From positions 99,964 through 163,963 of the forward strand of contig NZ_JABETO010000015.1 of assembly GCF_013055795.1 (NCBI RefSeq): DNA of 64,000 nt, in the 5' to 3' direction. Made by a program: the position numbers and the translations under genes. The DNA is from Streptomyces sp. I05A-00742 (GTDB lineage Bacteria; Actinomycetota; Actinomycetes; Streptomycetales; Streptomycetaceae). Of the stretch, positions 45,405 through 54,933 are shown piece by piece; the stretch's first letter is position 1, and each line of letters starts with the position of its first letter. Below the pieces are notes generated by a model that worked only from the letters and a program-made list of their open reading frames with translations, was not told where the DNA came from and did no database searches.

Positions 45405-47384
45405 CTACCGGTCGAGCTCCAGTTCCGGCACCCCCGACAGTGCGAAGCCGAACACCTGGGCGTAGAGGGAGAGTTCCGCCTCCAGCGTCCGTACCAGCGT
45501 CGCCGCCCGCCGGAACCCGTGCCCCTCGCCCTCGAAGGTGATGTGGGCGTGCGGCACCCCGCGGGCGCGCGCGGCCCGCGCCAGCGACGCGCTCGGCGCG
45601 GGCGGGCAGACGGGGTCGTCGAGGCCGTGGAGCAACAGGAACGGCACCTTGATCCGGTCCGCCCGGCGCAGCGGAGACCGCTCCCGGTAGCGCTCCGGCA
45701 CCCGGTCCCGGGGGCCGACCAGGCTCTCCGTGTAGTGGGACTCGAAGTCGTGGGTCTCCGCGCCCGGCCCGGTGAGATCCAGCATCGGGTAGAGCATGGT
45801 GCCGCACGCGTACAGGTCGGTCGTCGCGAGGGAGAGGGCCGCCGTCCAGCCGCCGGCGCTGCCGCCCTGGACCGCCAGCCGCGCCGGGTCCGCGATGCCC
45901 TCGGCGACCAGTCCGCGGGCGACCGTCGCGCAGTCCTCGACGTCGACCACGCCCCACCGCTCCCGCAGCCGCTCGCGGTAGGCGCGTCCGTAGCCCGTCG
46001 AACCGCCGTAGTCGACCACGGCGACGCCGATGCCGCGCGAGGTGAAGTAGGCGATCCCCGGGTCGAACGCGACGGGCGTGCGCGCGGTCGGGCCGCCGTG
46101 CGCCCGCACCACGAACGGCGGCAGTTCCCCTTCCGGAACGGCGAGTTCGGGATGGCGCGGGCGGTGGACGCGGGCGTGCACCGGACGGCCGTCCGGTCCG
46201 GTGAACGTACGGGCCTCCGCCCGCGGGCAGTACGCGGGGTCCACGACGTCCCGGCGCCTGGCCCCGACCACCCGCGCCCGGCCGGTCCTGCCGTCCAGCT
46301 CGACGACCTCGTACCCGCTCGCGGGACCGGCCGCGATGCCGACGACCCGGGTGCCGTGCGCGTCCAGCGCGGGGGCCCATTCCGTCCAGGGGCCGGCCAC
46401 GTCGGCCAGTGCCCCCGTCACGGGGTCGAGGACGCCGAGCACCTGCGGCCCCGCCCCGTGCAGCACCGCGACCGTCCCGCCGGCCAGAGGGACGAACCAG
46501 CGCTGGCCCAGCTGCCACAGCGGGCCGGCGAACTCCTCCTCGCGCGGACAGAGGTTGACGGCCTGTCCGCTCTCCGGGTCGACCCGGTGCAGGTTCCACC
46601 AGCCCGTACGGTCGGTGGCGGCCAGCAGCGAACCGTCCGGCGCCCACTCCACCTGGGCGACGGCCTCCTCGGGGCCGCCCAGGACGGTCCGTACATCCGT
46701 GAGCCCGTCCCGGCCGACCCGGGCGACGCACAGCTCGGTGCCGTCCCAGGGCATACGCGGGTGGTCCCAGGCCAGCCAGGCCACCTGTCTGCCGTCCGGC
46801 GCGAGCCGCGGACCGGTCACGAAGCGGTGCCGGTCGTCGGTCAGCTCCCGGACGGCGGTCCGGTCGCCGGCGGCGGAGCCGTCGAGGGGGACCGCGGCGA
46901 TCAGCCGCCGTACGTCGCCGGGGCCCGGACCCGTGAACTCCTCCAGCACGCACCAGACTTCGCCCCGCTCGGGGAGGAGCACCGGGTCCGCCCAGCGCAG
47001 CCCCCGGCCGACGGGTGACAGCGGGGTCAGCGGCCGGGGCGTGGCGTCCGGCCCGTCCGGCTCCCACGCGTGGAGCCGCTGGTCCGTGCCGTGCACGAAG
47101 ACCAGCAGCGGGCCGCCGCCCCGCCGGGCCGTCCCCGTCCAGGCGCGGCCGCCGTACTCGTGGACACGGGAGCGGACGTCCCACGGCGCGGGCAGTGCGA
47201 CGGACTCCTCGCCCCCGGGCCGGCGCCGGACCAGGGCCCGGCGCCCGTCCTCCAGCGGGCGGGCCACGACCCACCACACGTCGTCACCGACCGAACCCAC
47301 GGATTCGGGACGTACTCCGTGCGCCGCCACGAGGGCGGCCTCCACGGGCGACGGCCAGGTTCCGCAGGGCGCCGTGGTCACCAT
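45405..47384 (-). CDS. S9-family prolyl oligopeptidase-like serine peptidase
   Basis: A 659-residue peptidase: an N-terminal beta-propeller (about 60-390; repeated W-D type blades such as VEWAPDGSLLAATDRTGWWN) and a C-terminal alpha/beta hydrolase with VQGGSAGGWTAALSLATTD (nucleophile Ser), HGLDDPVCPPAPS (Asp) and FEGEGHGFRR (His). No signal peptide, so cytoplasmic. It follows the M20 gene by 5 bp, in one operon with it, and probably digests imported peptides to amino acids. GGAGG precedes the ATG by about 10 nt. Confidence 0.93.
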   Translation of the reverse strand: MVTTAPCGTWPSPVEAALVAAHGVRPESVGSVGDDVWWVVARPLEDGRRALVRRRPGGEESVALPAPWDVRSRVHEYGGRAWTGTARRGGGPLLVFVHGTDQRLHAWEPDGPDATPRPLTPLSPVGRGLRWADPVLLPERGEVWCVLEEFTGPGPGDVRRLIAAVPLDGSAAGDRTAVRELTDDRHRFVTGPRLAPDGRQVAWLAWDHPRMPWDGTELCVARVGRDGLTDVRTVLGGPEEAVAQVEWAPDGSLLAATDRTGWWNLHRVDPESGQAVNLCPREEEFAGPLWQLGQRWFVPLAGGTVAVLHGAGPQVLGVLDPVTGALADVAGPWTEWAPALDAHGTRVVGIAAGPASGYEVVELDGRTGRARVVGARRRDVVDPAYCPRAEARTFTGPDGRPVHARVHRPRHPELAVPEGELPPFVVRAHGGPTARTPVAFDPGIAYFTSRGIGVAVVDYGGSTGYGRAYRERLRERWGVVDVEDCATVARGLVAEGIADPARLAVQGGSAGGWTAALSLATTDLYACGTMLYPMLDLTGPGAETHDFESHYTESLVGPRDRVPERYRERSPLRRADRIKVPFLLLHGLDDPVCPPAPSASLARAARARGVPHAHITFEGEGHGFRRAATLVRTLEAELSLYAQVFGFALSGVPELELDR

Positions 47385-47389
47385 GAGCT

Positions 47390-48862
47390 CTACGCCTCCT
47401 CGGGCAGGGGGTCGGGTGCGGGGTTGAGGCCTGAATCGGTGTCGGGGCCGGAAGGGAGGCCGGGGCCCGGCTCGTGCATCACAAACCGGTCCATGGCGCG
47501 CACGCCGAAGTGCAGGGCCTCGACCGGCACCCGCTCGTCGACGCCGTGGAACAGGCCCTGGTAGTCGAAGCCGGGCGGCAGCCTGAGCGGGGAGAAGCCG
47601 TACGCGGCGACCCCCAGCCGGGAGAACTGCTTGGCGTCCGTCCCGCCGGACATGCAGAACGGCACCACGCGCCCCTCGGGGTCGAAGTGCTCCAGCGCCG
47701 CCCGCATCCGGGCGAACACCGGTGCGTCCACGGGCGCCTGGAGGGCCGGCTGCCGGTGGAAGTACGTCCAGTCCACGTCCGGTCCGGTCAGCCGGTCCAT
47801 GGTGGTGGCGAACTCCTCGTCCCCGCCCGGCACGGTCCGGCCGTCCACGAGCGCGGTGGCCGTCCCCGGAATGACGTTGATCTTGTAACCGGCGCTGAGC
47901 ATCGTGGGGTTGGCGCTGTTCCGCACGGTCGCCGCCACCAGCTTGGCCGCCGGCCCCAGCTTCTCCAGCAGCTCCGCCACCTCGTCCGGCTGCGGCCCCG
48001 CGGGGTCCACGTCGATGCCGTGGGCCTCGGCGAGCCCGCGCAGCGCCGCCCGGACGACCGGCGTCAGCCGTACCGGCCACTCGTGCTCGGCGATCCGGGT
48101 GACGGCCGCGGCCAGCCGGGCCACCGCGTTCTCGCGGTTGACCTTGGAGCCGTGCCCGGCGGTGCCCCGCGCGGTCAGCTCCACCCAGGCCGAGCCGCGC
48201 TCCCCCGCCGCCACCGGGTACAGCCGCAGCCCGCCGTTCCCGTACACGGTGTACGCCCCCGACTCCCCGACGGCCTCGGTGCAGCCCTCGAACAGCGCGG
48301 CGTGCTCGTCGGCCAGGAACCCCGCCCCGGCCTCCCCGCTGTCCTCCTCGTCCGCGGTGAACGCCAGCACGATGTCGCGGGGCGGCACGGCTCCCGTGCG
48401 GGCCCACGAGCGCGTCATCGCCAGCACCATCGCGACGGTGTTCTTCATGTCGAGCGCGCCGCGTCCCCACACCGTCCCGTCGCGCACCTCCCCGGAGAAC
48501 GGGTGGACGCTCCAGTCCGCCGGCTCCGCCGGCACCACGTCCAGGTGCCCGTGGACGAGCAGCGCCCCCGCCACCGGGTCCGTCCCCGGGATCCGCGCCA
48601 CCACATTCGTCCGCCCCGGCTTCCGCTCCAGCAGGAACGGCTCGATCCCCGCCTCCGAGAGCCGCTCCGCGACGTACTCGGCCGCCGGACGCTCCCGGCA
48701 GTCCCCGCCGCCGCGGTTGGTGGTGTCGATCCTGATCAGATCGGAGGTGAAGCGGACGACTTCGTCCAGCGCACTCCCGTCCACCCCGTCCACGCGGCCC
48801 GCCCGGTCCGCCTGATCCGTCCGGCCCATCCGGTCCGTCTGATTCGCTGTGCCATCAGCCAT
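47390..48862 (-). CDS. M20-family metallopeptidase/dipeptidase
   Basis: A 490-residue M20/M28-type di-zinc peptidase. VHGHLDVVPAEPADW gives the first zinc His and Asp; GRGALDMKNTVAMVLA the bridging Asp; AFTADEEDSGEAGAGFL the Glu general base and Glu ligand; and a later HGVDE-type His ends the site. The lid domain (about 200-330) has the usual GHGSKVNRENAV. The first 28 residues are a low-complexity Asp/Arg repeat that may not be native. It overlaps the M55 remnant's stop by 8 bp and precedes the S9 gene. Confidence 0.93.
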   Translation of the reverse strand: MADGTANQTDRMGRTDQADRAGRVDGVDGSALDEVVRFTSDLIRIDTTNRGGGDCRERPAAEYVAERLSEAGIEPFLLERKPGRTNVVARIPGTDPVAGALLVHGHLDVVPAEPADWSVHPFSGEVRDGTVWGRGALDMKNTVAMVLAMTRSWARTGAVPPRDIVLAFTADEEDSGEAGAGFLADEHAALFEGCTEAVGESGAYTVYGNGGLRLYPVAAGERGSAWVELTARGTAGHGSKVNRENAVARLAAAVTRIAEHEWPVRLTPVVRAALRGLAEAHGIDVDPAGPQPDEVAELLEKLGPAAKLVAATVRNSANPTMLSAGYKINVIPGTATALVDGRTVPGGDEEFATTMDRLTGPDVDWTYFHRQPALQAPVDAPVFARMRAALEHFDPEGRVVPFCMSGGTDAKQFSRLGVAAYGFSPLRLPPGFDYQGLFHGVDERVPVEALHFGVRAMDRFVMHEPGPGLPSGPDTDSGLNPAPDPLPEEA

Positions 48863-49211
48863 ACGCTTCCTCCACCGCCGCCGGCACGACGGTCGTGACC
48901 GCCCTGCGGCAGCGGATCGCCTCGTACAGGGTCGGCGTGGTGCGGTAGCCGTCCCGGGCGGCGCGGCGGACCGCGGCGCCCGCCGGACGCCCGGCGTCGG
49001 ACGCCGGCGCGCGGCGGTGCGCGCCGCGCCGCGGGGCGTACCCCTCGGCGTCCCCAGGGGTACGGTCGTCAGCCGTCACCAGCACCACCGGCACACCGTA
49101 TGCGGCCACGACGGGAGAGCGGAGCAATCCCCCGCCCGCCCGCGCGCCGTCCACCCCCGCCGCGGCCCCCTGCCTCGGCCCCGCCGCCGCGGAGATCAGG
49201 ATCTTCGACAT
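48855..49211 (-). pseudogene. M55 D-aminopeptidase (DppA-like) gene shrunk by internal deletions
   Basis: A 118-residue open frame made of pieces of an about 280-residue M55 protein: the start MSKILISA (MKILISADMEG in intact relatives, so the metal Asp and Glu are lost), a middle piece LRSPVVAAYGVPVVLVTADD with DAEGYAP, and the C terminus TLYEAIRCRRAVTTVVPAAVEEAYG. The parts between, with the other zinc ligands, are gone while the frame stays open. Its position as first gene of the M20/S9 group fits a DppA role in peptide catabolism. It should be inactive. Confidence 0.65.
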
Positions 49212-49390
49212 CCACCTGTTCTACCTCAGACGGGGGACGTCCGCACGGGTGCTGTCACTACTCCCCCCTCACCCCCTCCTCCCCTCCTGCCGGAGCGCCG
49301 CAGGAGCCCCGGAGTACCGTCCGGCCAGCGCTTGTTCACCGCCGTGCGGGACGACGGCCACTGGGGTGCCGCTCCGTCGTCGTCACCGGC

Positions 49391-50377
49391 TCACCTCCGG
49401 TGCCCCAGCACCCGGTGCGGCCGGTACGGGGCTTCCAGGCGGGCCACTTCGTCCTCGGAGAGGTCCAGTTCGACGGCGGCGACGGCGTCGTCGATGTGGG
49501 AGGCGCGGGTGGCGCCGATGATGGGGGCGGCGACCGCGGGTTTGGAGAGGAGCCAGGCGAGGGCGAGGCGGGCGGGGGGCAGGGCGCGGGCGGAGGCTAC
49601 GGTGTGGAGGGCTTCGACGACGTCGAAGTCGGGTTCCTCGTAGAGGCGTCGGGCGATCTCGTCGTTGCCCGAGCGCAGGGTGAGGTGGGCGCCGTCACGG
49701 CGGCGGGTGCCGGTGAGCATGCCGCGGGCGAGGGGGCTCCAGGGGATGCAGCCGACGTGCTCGTCGAGGCAGAGGGGGATCATTTCGCGTTCCTCCTCGC
49801 GGTAGAGGAGGTTGTAGTAGTTCTGCATGGCGGCGAAGGGGGTCCAGCCGCCGGCGCGCGCGACGTACTGGGCCTTGGCGAACTGCCAGGCGTACATGCT
49901 GGAGGCGCCCAGGGCGCGGACCTTGCCGCTGCGGACCAGTTCGTGGAGGACCTCCATCGTCTCCTCGATGGGGGTGGCGTAGTCCCAGCGGTGGATCTGG
50001 TAGAGGTCCACGTAGTCGGTGCCCAGACGGCGCAGGGAGGCGTCAATGGCGGCGCGGACGCGCTTGGGCGACAGGCCGCGGTCGTCGGGGTCGGTGCCGA
50101 CGGGGAAGAAGACCTTGGTGGCGAGGACGTAGGCGTCGCGGCGCGGGAAGAGGCGGGACAGGAGCCGCCCGGTGATCTCCTCGCTGAGGCCGGAGGAGTA
50201 CATGTCGGCCGTGTCGAAGAAGGTGATGCCGGCCTCGACGGCGCGGCGGACGACGGGTTCGGCCGCTTCCTCGTCCAGGAACCACTTCTGTGCGGTGGGT
50301 CCGCCGCCGTAACTCATCATGCCCAGGGCTATCCGCGACACCGTCAGACCCGATGAACCCAGCTGTACGTAGCGCAA
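49391..50377 (-). CDS. Aldo/keto reductase
   Basis: A 328-residue NADPH-dependent oxidoreductase of the YajO/TIM-barrel AKR type: DTADMYSSGLSEEITGRLL (catalytic Asp and Tyr), VLATKVFFPVGTDPDDRGLS (Lys), YVDLYQIHRWDYATPIEETM (His), and the cofactor site IPWSPLARGMLTG and PIIGATRASHIDDAV. The start is TTG preceded by GGGAGTCACC; the ATG codons further up do not fit the fold. The substrate is unknown. The left-hand neighbour is the M55 remnant, 179 bp away. Confidence 0.92.
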   Translation of the reverse strand: MRYVQLGSSGLTVSRIALGMMSYGGGPTAQKWFLDEEAAEPVVRRAVEAGITFFDTADMYSSGLSEEITGRLLSRLFPRRDAYVLATKVFFPVGTDPDDRGLSPKRVRAAIDASLRRLGTDYVDLYQIHRWDYATPIEETMEVLHELVRSGKVRALGASSMYAWQFAKAQYVARAGGWTPFAAMQNYYNLLYREEEREMIPLCLDEHVGCIPWSPLARGMLTGTRRRDGAHLTLRSGNDEIARRLYEEPDFDVVEALHTVASARALPPARLALAWLLSKPAVAAPIIGATRASHIDDAVAAVELDLSEDEVARLEAPYRPHRVLGHRR

Positions 50378-50497
50378 GGTGACTCCCGCCTCTCCCGGCG
50401 TTCCCGCCGTTCCGACGAACAGGGCGGGCACAGCGTCGACCACCGCACCGCTGCCGCGCAATCCCCGGGACGGCGGCAGAGGTGCGGGGGACGTCGT

Positions 50498-51787
50498 TCA
50501 CCCCCGGTTGGGAGGCGTCAGCGAGGCCCGGGTGTTCAGCGCCCCGGCCTCGCCTGCGGCCCGGCGGTACGCCGCTGTGACCTGTTCCAGGGAGTGCCGC
50601 GCGCCGGGGGCGGTGAGGGACTGGGTGCGCCCGACGCGGTCCATCTCGCGGTTGGCGAGGACGACGGCCGTCGTCGCGTCCCTCCGGTCGGCCTCGTAGG
50701 CGGCGAGGGCCTTGACGGGGTCGGGTTCGGTGGCGAGGTGATAGGCGAGGACGCGGGCGTCGAGGACGGCCTGGGAGCCGCCGTTGGCGCCGGAGGGGTA
50801 GCCGGGGTGGGCGGCGTCGCCGAGGAGGGTGACGCGGGCGTCGCCCCAGGACGGGAGGGGGTCGCGGTCCACCATCGGGTATTCGAGGAGCTGCTCGCTG
50901 CCGGCGAGCAGGTCCGGGAGGTGCGTCCAGTCGAACCGCCAGTCCGCGTAGTGCGGGAGGACGTCCTCGACGCGTCCGGCGCGGTTCCACTGGACGTCGG
51001 CGGTGAGCGGGCCGGGGTCGCCGGTGGGGACCGCGCAGACCCAGTTGATCAGTGTGCGGCCGCGGGCGAGGGCCGAAGGGGAGATCTGGTAGGCGACGAA
51101 CTGGGTGTTCTTCTCGTCGGCGGCGAGGAGCAGGGCGTTGCCCGGCGGGAAGGCGTCCGCCTCGGTGACGCCCCGCCACATCGTGACGCCGCTCCACTGG
51201 AGCGGTCCCTGCGCGGGGTGGAGCCGGGCGCGCAGACGGGAGTGGATACCGTCGGCGGCGACCAGCACCGGCGTCCCGAATCGGACCTCCCGCCCGCCGA
51301 CGCGGTCGAGGGCGTGGACGTGGACGGCGTCGGGGGTCTGTGTGAAGTCCTCGACCTGGACGCCGGTCCGGACGGTGTCGGGGCCGATCCGCTCGCGGAC
51401 GGTTCTCAGCAGCATCATCTGTAACTCGCCGCGGTGGACGGAGTACTGGGGCCACCGGTATCCGGCGGCCGTGCCGCGCGGTTCGCTGAAGAGCGCGGTG
51501 CCGTTGCGGTCGGCGAAGACGTGGGCGACGGCCGGTACGCCGATGGCGGCCAGTTCGCCGGACAGACCCAGCTCGTCCAGTTCCCGGACGGCGGGGGGCT
51601 GCAGATTGATGCCGACGCCGAGCGGCGAGATCTCCCGCGAGGCTTCCAGGACGAGTGGCCGGATCCCGACGGCGTGCAGGCTGAGGGCGGTGGTCAGGCC
51701 GCCTATGCCGCCGCCGGCTATGACTACGTCGGCTGCGTCGGCTGCTTCAGTCAAGTCAGCTGTGTCGGCAGGGTGTGCAGAGGTCAT
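50498..51787 (-). CDS. FAD-dependent aromatic monooxygenase (PhzS/salicylate-hydroxylase type)
   Basis: A 429-residue flavoprotein: ADVVIAGGGIGGLTTALSLH (FAD Rossmann), LVAADGIHSRLRARLHPAQ (DG motif) and ARVTLLGDAAHPGYPSGANG (GD motif). The opening PLGVGINLQPPAVRELDELG and YSVHRGELQMMLL resemble PhzS and flavin hydroxylases of phenolic substrates. The next gene on the same strand is a methyltransferase, 101 bp upstream of its start; the two could modify one aromatic product. Confidence 0.9.
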   Translation of the reverse strand: MTSAHPADTADLTEAADAADVVIAGGGIGGLTTALSLHAVGIRPLVLEASREISPLGVGINLQPPAVRELDELGLSGELAAIGVPAVAHVFADRNGTALFSEPRGTAAGYRWPQYSVHRGELQMMLLRTVRERIGPDTVRTGVQVEDFTQTPDAVHVHALDRVGGREVRFGTPVLVAADGIHSRLRARLHPAQGPLQWSGVTMWRGVTEADAFPPGNALLLAADEKNTQFVAYQISPSALARGRTLINWVCAVPTGDPGPLTADVQWNRAGRVEDVLPHYADWRFDWTHLPDLLAGSEQLLEYPMVDRDPLPSWGDARVTLLGDAAHPGYPSGANGGSQAVLDARVLAYHLATEPDPVKALAAYEADRRDATTAVVLANREMDRVGRTQSLTAPGARHSLEQVTAAYRRAAGEAGALNTRASLTPPNRG

Positions 51788-51888
51788 GTCTCCTCATCAC
51801 GAACAACATGTCGGTATCGGGGTTTTCGGCAACACCTGTGGGCCGCCCGCTTCCGCGCGGGCGGCCCACGGCAATGCGCGCGGCCGGT

Positions 51889-52692
51889 TCAGCGCACGGC
51901 GTGCACCAGGTCGCCGCCGCGTGTGTCCGCCCGGGGCCACCGGCCGAGGGCCCGGCCGACGACCGCGTAGGACACCGTCTCCGGCCGCCAGCCCCGCTCG
52001 GTGAACAGCGGCTCCGGCTCGTCGGTGCCGTACCGCCAGCCGGCGCCCGAGCGTTCGAGCAGGCTGAGCATCGGGCGCGCCGCCGAGTCGTGGAACAGCG
52101 AACCGGCGACGAAGTCGGTAAGGAGGTGGCTCCCGGGGGCGGAGAGCTCGGTGATGCGGTCGAGGAGGCGCAGGACGTCCTGCTCCTCCAGGTACTGCGT
52201 GAGGCCCTCCACCAGCCAGCAGGCGGCCTCCCCCGGCCGGAATCCGGCCGCCAGCAGGCCGGCCTGCCAGTCGGCGGCGAGGTCGGCCCCCACCGGCACC
52301 CGGCGTGCGCACCGCACGGGGGCGTCACCGAGCAATGATTCCTTCAGCCGCAGCAGTTCCGGCCGGTCGACCTCGTAGAGGACGGTCGTGGGGAGCGGCA
52401 GACGGTAGGCGCGGCTGTCCATGCCGGCGGCGAGGACGACGAGCTGCCGGGGGGCGTCGTCACCGGCGGTGACCCGCAGAAGGAGGTCGTCGAAGAACCG
52501 GGTCCGGACGGGAATGGCCTGCACCTCGCCCGCCCGCTCGGCCAGCTCCCGGCCGGTGTCACCGGCCAGGGTCGCCGCGAGCGGGTCGTCGAAGAGCCGG
52601 TCGGGCCGCTCGGACTCCCGGGCGCGCAGGGCGGCGGTCATCCGGGCGGTCGTGGCCACGGGGTCGAGACGGTCGGCGGTCGGGTCCTGCAT
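51889..52692 (-). CDS. Class I SAM-dependent methyltransferase (LCMT/TIGR00027-like)
   Basis: A 267-residue protein: ARMTAALRARESERPDRLFD, VVLAAGMDSRAYRLPLPTTV with the SAM loop LAAGMDSRAYRL, VLYEVDRPELLRLKE (acidic ribose residue) and CWLVEGLTQYLEEQDVLRLLDR. These are the hallmarks of the leucine-carboxyl-methyltransferase-like family that O-methylates polyketides and phenols. It is followed on the same strand by the FAD monooxygenase. Confidence 0.92.
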   Translation of the reverse strand: MQDPTADRLDPVATTARMTAALRARESERPDRLFDDPLAATLAGDTGRELAERAGEVQAIPVRTRFFDDLLLRVTAGDDAPRQLVVLAAGMDSRAYRLPLPTTVLYEVDRPELLRLKESLLGDAPVRCARRVPVGADLAADWQAGLLAAGFRPGEAACWLVEGLTQYLEEQDVLRLLDRITELSAPGSHLLTDFVAGSLFHDSAARPMLSLLERSGAGWRYGTDEPEPLFTERGWRPETVSYAVVGRALGRWPRADTRGGDLVHAVR

Positions 52693-52905
52693 CTCGATGA
52701 CGCTCCGTTCATCTGTCGCGGATGGGCGCCGGGCGCCCCTGGCTCACCCCCGTCTTCACCAGCCCTCCCGTAGTACCACGTTCCTGGACAAGCGGATAAG
52801 ACGACCTTGAGTCACTGATCATCTTCTGGGGCGGGTGATGTGTGGGTGACGAGGGAGGAGTGAGATCCGAACAACAGACGAATGTCTGCCCTGGGTCGGT
52901 GTTCC

Positions 52906-54933
52906 TCAGTCGGCACCCTTGTCGTCTTCCACGGCGTCCTCGTCCCAGTCTTCCCACACTTCGAGTTCCTCGAGGTAATCCTCGATCGTGGAGGCGAGGG
53001 AGGCGTACTCCCCCGGAGCCCAGTACTGATCGTCCACCCACCAAGGGAGCGCCCGGTTCGCGAGGCCGGGGCCCAGGGCGATCAGAGGGCGGGCGACCGC
53101 GGCCACCCAGGTGTGGGACCAGTCGCCATCCCAGTCCTCGTCCTCTTCTCCGCCCAGTTCCCCCGCCTCGCGCATCTTGGGATACACCATGGGAACCTGG
53201 ACGGATTCCTGCTGGTGCTTCACCATCCAGGAGTTGCGGAAGAAGTCGAACTGCAGGCGGTAGCAGCCGTCGGTCTCGGTGAAGAGGATCGGCGGGACGA
53301 GGAAGTGTGCCGCGTCGACGGTGGCCGCGGTTTCGACATAGAGCTCCGGGAGACCGCCGGCGTTCCAACAGGCCGCGAAGTTGACGGGTTCGAGCGACTT
53401 CTTGCCGAGAACATGGATGGCATTGCCCCGGATCACGAACTTCTCCGGATCGAGGAGCACGTCCTCGCCGAGCATCACGATCGGCGCCGGCATGATGTGC
53501 GACTTCGCGAAGCTCTGGGCCTGCGAGTAGAACTCGACGATGTCACCGTTGCGGGTGGGGTCGAAGAACGGCTCGTGGAACGGGCAGCAGCGGAGGGCAA
53601 CGGGCTCCTCCGGCTCCGGGAAGAGGAGGGACTTGTCGATCGGCGGAACGGCCGATCCGCCGCGTCGTTCCTTCAGGAACGCGGGAATCCAGTCGGCGTT
53701 GTCGGCCTCGACGACCTCCGAGCGGCAGAGGGTGCGGAACGCGCTTCCGCCGACGGTGCTGTTGAAATAGTCGAGGAGGGTGATCGCGGCGCATTCGGCG
53801 AGCGAGAGCGTGTCGCTCTTGGCGAACCAGAAGTCGTAGCCGTTCGCGACGAACTGCACACCGCGGAACTCCTTGTAGACGAACGGCTCGCGGCCGGGGC
53901 CGGTGCCGGGAGTGAGGCCGCTCCAGTGCGCGGCGGCGACCCGGTCGTAGTAGACCTCGGCGTTGCGGGCGAGTTCGGGGGCGAAGACGCTTTCGCCGGT
54001 CCAGTAGCACGCCTTGCTGAACAGTGCGCCGATCTCGGGGTCGTGGGTGACCTCGGGATCGGTGAAGACGAGTTCGGTGCGCAGGAAGACCTTGCGGCCG
54101 TCGCGGTAGGGCGCGCCCTCATGCTCGTATCGCTGATCGAAGATCACGCAGGTGAAGGGGTCGATCTCCTCCAGGGAGGCTCCCCCGAGGAGGTCGAGCG
54201 CCGGTTCGCCGGAGCCGCCGGTGAGATAGATCAGGACGGTGTGGCGCGATATGTGCTGACGCTCGGCGTCGTAGTACGGCGTGTCGCGGTGACGGTGGAA
54301 CTTGGTGTCGCCCGGCTCGAACCGGTTGCAGCGGAACACCGGGTTGACGTGCGAGAAGCCGTCGCGCACCGACTCCGGCAACGCCTCGGCCACCGCCTCG
54401 GTGAGTGCCTGGGCGAGCAGCGCCGAGTGGAAGATAAAGCGTTCGCCGCCGCGTGAGCCTGCGTTGAGCGGCGGCACGTAGAGGTTCAGCCCGTCCAGGC
54501 CCTCCAGACGGGCGCGGGCCTCGTCCGGGAGCCGCACGGAGAACGTGTACGCGCCCTCCGCGAGTCGCACGCGCCGTGTGAGCTCCAAGCCCAGTGGGGC
54601 GCCCTCGAAAAGGCGGTCCAGCGGAAGGATGTTCTCGAACGTGCGGAACGACAACTCGTGCGGATCGACGAAGACGGCTGCCAGGTACGGTGCGTCCTCG
54701 CTGGGCCGGGCGAAGAGCTCGCGCACGGAGGCGTCGATGCGCTCGGCGTCGACGAAGCGCACCGCCTTGTGGCGCGCCGTCGGGTGCCAGGAGACCGCGA
54801 GCCCGTCGAGTAGCGCGGCCGGCTCGGTGTCGGTACCGGTCGCGTCGACGTCGGCGAGGTACCGCTGGACCTCGTCGGCCGGTGCCTGCCCGGTGGACAG
54901 GGCGAAGAAACGGTCGCGGAGTTCGATGCTCAC
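52906..54933 (-). CDS. Large 2-oxoglutarate/Fe(II) oxygenase (prolyl-4-hydroxylase fold)
   Basis: A 675-residue protein. The dioxygenase core lies at about 185-290: SHVNPVFRCNRFEPGDTKF, HRHRDTPYYD (His215 and Asp217), ISRHTVLIYLTGG, then IFDQRYEHEGAPYRDGRKV (His271) and FLRTELVF (Arg285), a complete HxD...H plus 2OG Arg. The remaining 385 residues have no named domain; they hold a Trp-rich stretch and a very acidic tail. GTG start within GGAGGAGCGC, overlapping the LRR gene's stop by 4 bp (GTGA). Substrate hydroxylation on a protein or peptide is likely; the coupled LRR protein may present the substrate. Confidence 0.85.
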   Translation of the reverse strand: MSIELRDRFFALSTGQAPADEVQRYLADVDATGTDTEPAALLDGLAVSWHPTARHKAVRFVDAERIDASVRELFARPSEDAPYLAAVFVDPHELSFRTFENILPLDRLFEGAPLGLELTRRVRLAEGAYTFSVRLPDEARARLEGLDGLNLYVPPLNAGSRGGERFIFHSALLAQALTEAVAEALPESVRDGFSHVNPVFRCNRFEPGDTKFHRHRDTPYYDAERQHISRHTVLIYLTGGSGEPALDLLGGASLEEIDPFTCVIFDQRYEHEGAPYRDGRKVFLRTELVFTDPEVTHDPEIGALFSKACYWTGESVFAPELARNAEVYYDRVAAAHWSGLTPGTGPGREPFVYKEFRGVQFVANGYDFWFAKSDTLSLAECAAITLLDYFNSTVGGSAFRTLCRSEVVEADNADWIPAFLKERRGGSAVPPIDKSLLFPEPEEPVALRCCPFHEPFFDPTRNGDIVEFYSQAQSFAKSHIMPAPIVMLGEDVLLDPEKFVIRGNAIHVLGKKSLEPVNFAACWNAGGLPELYVETAATVDAAHFLVPPILFTETDGCYRLQFDFFRNSWMVKHQQESVQVPMVYPKMREAGELGGEEDEDWDGDWSHTWVAAVARPLIALGPGLANRALPWWVDDQYWAPGEYASLASTIEDYLEELEVWEDWDEDAVEDDKGAD

